DNA from: Struthio camelus
Taxonomy: Eukaryota; Chordata; Aves; Struthioniformes; Struthionidae
Assembly: GCF_040807025.1 (NCBI RefSeq)
Contig: NC_090943.1
Span: 134,503,450-134,567,449, forward strand
Direction of reading: 5' to 3'
Length of the DNA stretch: 64,000 nt
Part shown: positions 61,817-64,000 of the stretch, piece by piece
Layout: every line of letters begins with the position of its first letter
How positions within the stretch are numbered: position 1 is the first letter of the stretch
The notes under the pieces: model-generated
Told to the model about the DNA's origin: nothing
What the model saw: only the letters and a program-made list of their open reading frames with translations
The model's database searches: none
Program-made: the position numbers and the translations under genes

Positions 61817-62379
61817 CTTTTTTTTAATAATGCAGCAATGCTGTGGTAATAAGAAACCTGACTGTAATTGAATGTCCTTGAAATATGTTTTGAGAACCAA
61901 AAATATATATAATTAATACTTAGCTATTTTTACAGTGGTAGAAAGCATTTTAATCTTCATGACATTTTCAACACCTTGCATTTAAGAAACAAATATGAAA
62001 GCCATTTGCAGCAAGGAACCCGATGCTATACAGTATAGAGAGCACTGATGTCTTTCTGCCATGATGGATTATTTTGTAGTAGTAAGCATTGCTAGCATCA
62101 TCAACATTTAAGACTGTTTTATGCTCACTTGCAATTCCTTGCAACTTCACCAGAGTTTTACAATTTGGGCTCAAAGGTTGTGACAGGGAGCTAGGCAAGT
62201 TTTTGTGGGGACAGGGTTTTTTGGGGTTTTTTGGCGGTAGGGAAAGGGAATTGAATGTTTCTCCAGGGGAGTTGAGGGGGAACATTTATTTTCTGCACTT
62301 CAATAACATTTCTAAGACTACTAAGGGGCAGACGTTTAATGCCCAAAGTCTTTGGGGAAGGGATCCAAATGGATGTCCA

Positions 62380-63930
62380 TACTTGACATCCATAAATCCA
62401 TGGGCCCCGATGGGATGCACCCACGAGTGCTGAGGGAGCTGGCGGATGTTATCGCTAGGCCACTCTCCATCCTCTTTGAAAGGTCCTGGAGATCAGGAGA
62501 GGTGCCTGAGGACTGGAAGAAAGCCAGTGTCGCCTCAGTCTTCCAAAAGGGCAAGAAGGAGGAGGCAGGAAACTACAGGCCTGTCAGCCTCACCCCCATC
62601 CCTGGAAAGGGGATGGAACAGCTCATGCTGGAGGCCATCTCAAAGCATGTGGAGGACAAGAGGGTGATCAGGAGTAGTCAGCATGGATTCACCAAAGGGG
62701 TAGCTGTGCTTGACCAATCTGATAGCCTTCTATGACGGAACAACTGGCTGGGTAGAGGAGGGGAGAGCAGTGGATGCTGTCTACCTGGACTTCAGCAAGG
62801 CTTTGGACACTTGTCTCCCATCACATCCTCAGAGGCAAGCTCAGGAAGTTGGGGTTAGATGAGTAGACAGTGAGGTGGATTGAGAACTGGCTGGATGGCA
62901 GAGCTCAGAGGGTTGTGGTCAGTGGCACACAGTCTAGTTGGAGGCCTGTAGCTAGCGGTGTCCCCCAGGGGTCAGTCCTGGGTCCAGTCTTGTTCAATAT
63001 ATTCATCAGTGACCTGGAGGAAGGGACAGAGTGCACCCTCAGCAAGTTTGCTGAGGATACTAAACTGGGGGGAGAGGCTAACACACCAGAAGACTGTGCT
63101 GCCATTCAGAGGGACCTGGACAGGCTGGAGAGGTGGGTGGAGAGGAACCTCCTCAAGTTCAACAAAGGCAAGTGCAAGGTCCTGCACCTAGGCAGGAATA
63201 ACCCCAGGCACCAGTACAGGCTGGGGGTTGACCTGCTGGAAAGTAGCTCTGCCGAGAAGGACCTGGGAGTGCTGGTGGACAACAAGTTAAACATGAGCCA
63301 GCAGTGTGCCCCTGTGGCCAAGGCCAATGGTCTCCTGGGGTGCATTAGGCAGAGTGTTGCCAGCAGGTCGAGGGAGGTGATCCTGCCCCTCTACTCAGCC
63401 CTGGGGAGGCCTCACCCGGAGTGCTGTGTCCAGTTCTGGGCTCCCCAGTCCAAGAGAGACATGGCACTCCTGGAGAGAGTCCAGCGGAGGGCTACCAAGA
63501 TGATTAGAGGGCTGGAGCACCTCTCCTATGAAGAAAGACTGCAAGAGCTGGGCCTGTTCAGCCTGGAGAAGAGAAGATTGAGAGGCGATCTCATAAATGT
63601 GTACAAGAAGGGGGAGGGTGTCAAGAGGATGAGGCCAGCCTCTTCTCCGTGGTGCCCAGCAACAGGACAAGAGGCAATGGGCAGAAACTGAAGCACAGGA
63701 AGTTCCATCTGAACCTGAGAAAAAACTTCTTCACTGTGAGGGTGACAGAGCATTGGAACAGGTTGCCCAGAGAGGTAGTGGAGTCTCCTTCCCTGGAGCT
63801 ATTCAAAACCCGTCTGGATGTGATCCTGGGAAATATGCTCTAGGTGACCCTGCTTGAGCAGGGAGGTTGGACTAGATGATCTCCAGAGGTCCCTTCCAAC
63901 CTAAACGATTCTGTGATTCTGTGATTCTGT
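62380..63930 (+). mobile_element. CR1 non-LTR retrotransposon, 5'-truncated, RT region nearly open but broken
   Basis: It starts in ORF2 (GPDGMHPRVLRELADVI) and runs through the reverse transcriptase ([14 protein letters not shown]). It ends in the CR1 3' UTR with (GATTCTGT)3 at 63907-63930. The frame at 62352-62735 is lost after HGFTKG by a frameshift. Stops occur to about 62870, a 273-codon frame follows (62870-63691), and one more frameshift near 63630 moves the C-terminus to the frame ending 63843. The catalytic FADD motif reads F-A-E-D (63047-63058). Much less decayed than the other copies here, hence younger. It lies in a CLVS1 intron, antisense to the gene. Confidence 0.93.
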
Positions 63931-64000
63931 GGGATCTGGCTTTTTACATGAGGTTTTCCTAGTGCACGTGATTTTGCTGCCCAGTGAGAATTTGCCCAGA

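Larger units (their letters stand above)
52239..64000 (-). other. CLVS1: CLVS1 intron, extends beyond window
   Basis: At least 11.8 kb upstream (on the - strand) of the DSFPARF exon. The expected preceding exon, ending ...EGLQ, was looked for and not found. The intron holds an ancient CR1 end (53758), a purine/pyrimidine palindromic patch (58608), a (TC)n microsatellite (61772) and a large CR1 (62380). The rest is unremarkable. Confidence 0.8.

Noticed and set aside
52239..64000. Search for the upstream CLVS1 exon ending EGLQ
   Set aside because: No matching - strand coding stretch with splice sites was seen; the exon lies beyond the window.

Overview
The window is vertebrate, almost certainly bird, nuclear DNA. 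Long AT-rich introns separate short exons with GT/AG borders. Several copies of the CR1 retrotransposon carry the repeated 3' tail (GATTCTGT)n typical of avian CR1. No bacterial, viral or CRISPR features were seen.

Two genes lie tail to tail. On the + strand, seven exons between 3288 and 27436 encode the last 279 residues of aspartate/asparagine beta-hydroxylase (ASPH): the end of the TPR region and the whole Fe(II)/2-oxoglutarate oxygenase domain, through to the stop codon. All exon phases join cleanly, and the residue count matches positions 480-758 of the human protein with no insertion or deletion. A 3' UTR of up to about 4.2 kb follows. On the - strand, three exons (52238-52128, 50933-50698, 32954-32867) encode the last 144 residues of clavesin-1 (CLVS1), a neuronal CRAL-TRIO lipid-binding protein. 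Its upstream exons lie beyond 64000. The convergent ASPH/CLVS1 order is the same as in human 8q12.

Between the two stop codons (27436 and 32867), canonical AATAAA signals on opposite strands lie only 36 bp apart (31619 on +, 31661 on -) and flank a perfect 12-bp palindrome. This suggests abutting or slightly overlapping 3' ends.

The remaining sequence is intron. It holds a 2.2-kb antisense CR1 (18961-21200), a 1.55-kb sense CR1 with a largely open but broken reverse transcriptase (62380-63930), shorter CR1 pieces (16970, 25525, 36230), older CR1-like and MIR-like remnants, and microsatellites. It also holds a diverged ~250-bp direct repeat pair (42215/43305), a C14 and a G14 tract about 1 kb apart, and a dense CpG island (49610-50070) in the last CLVS1 intron. 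Apart from the two known genes I found no convincing additional protein-coding gene. No strong candidate for a new biological system was found; the CpG island and the convergent 3'-end arrangement deserve the most follow-up.
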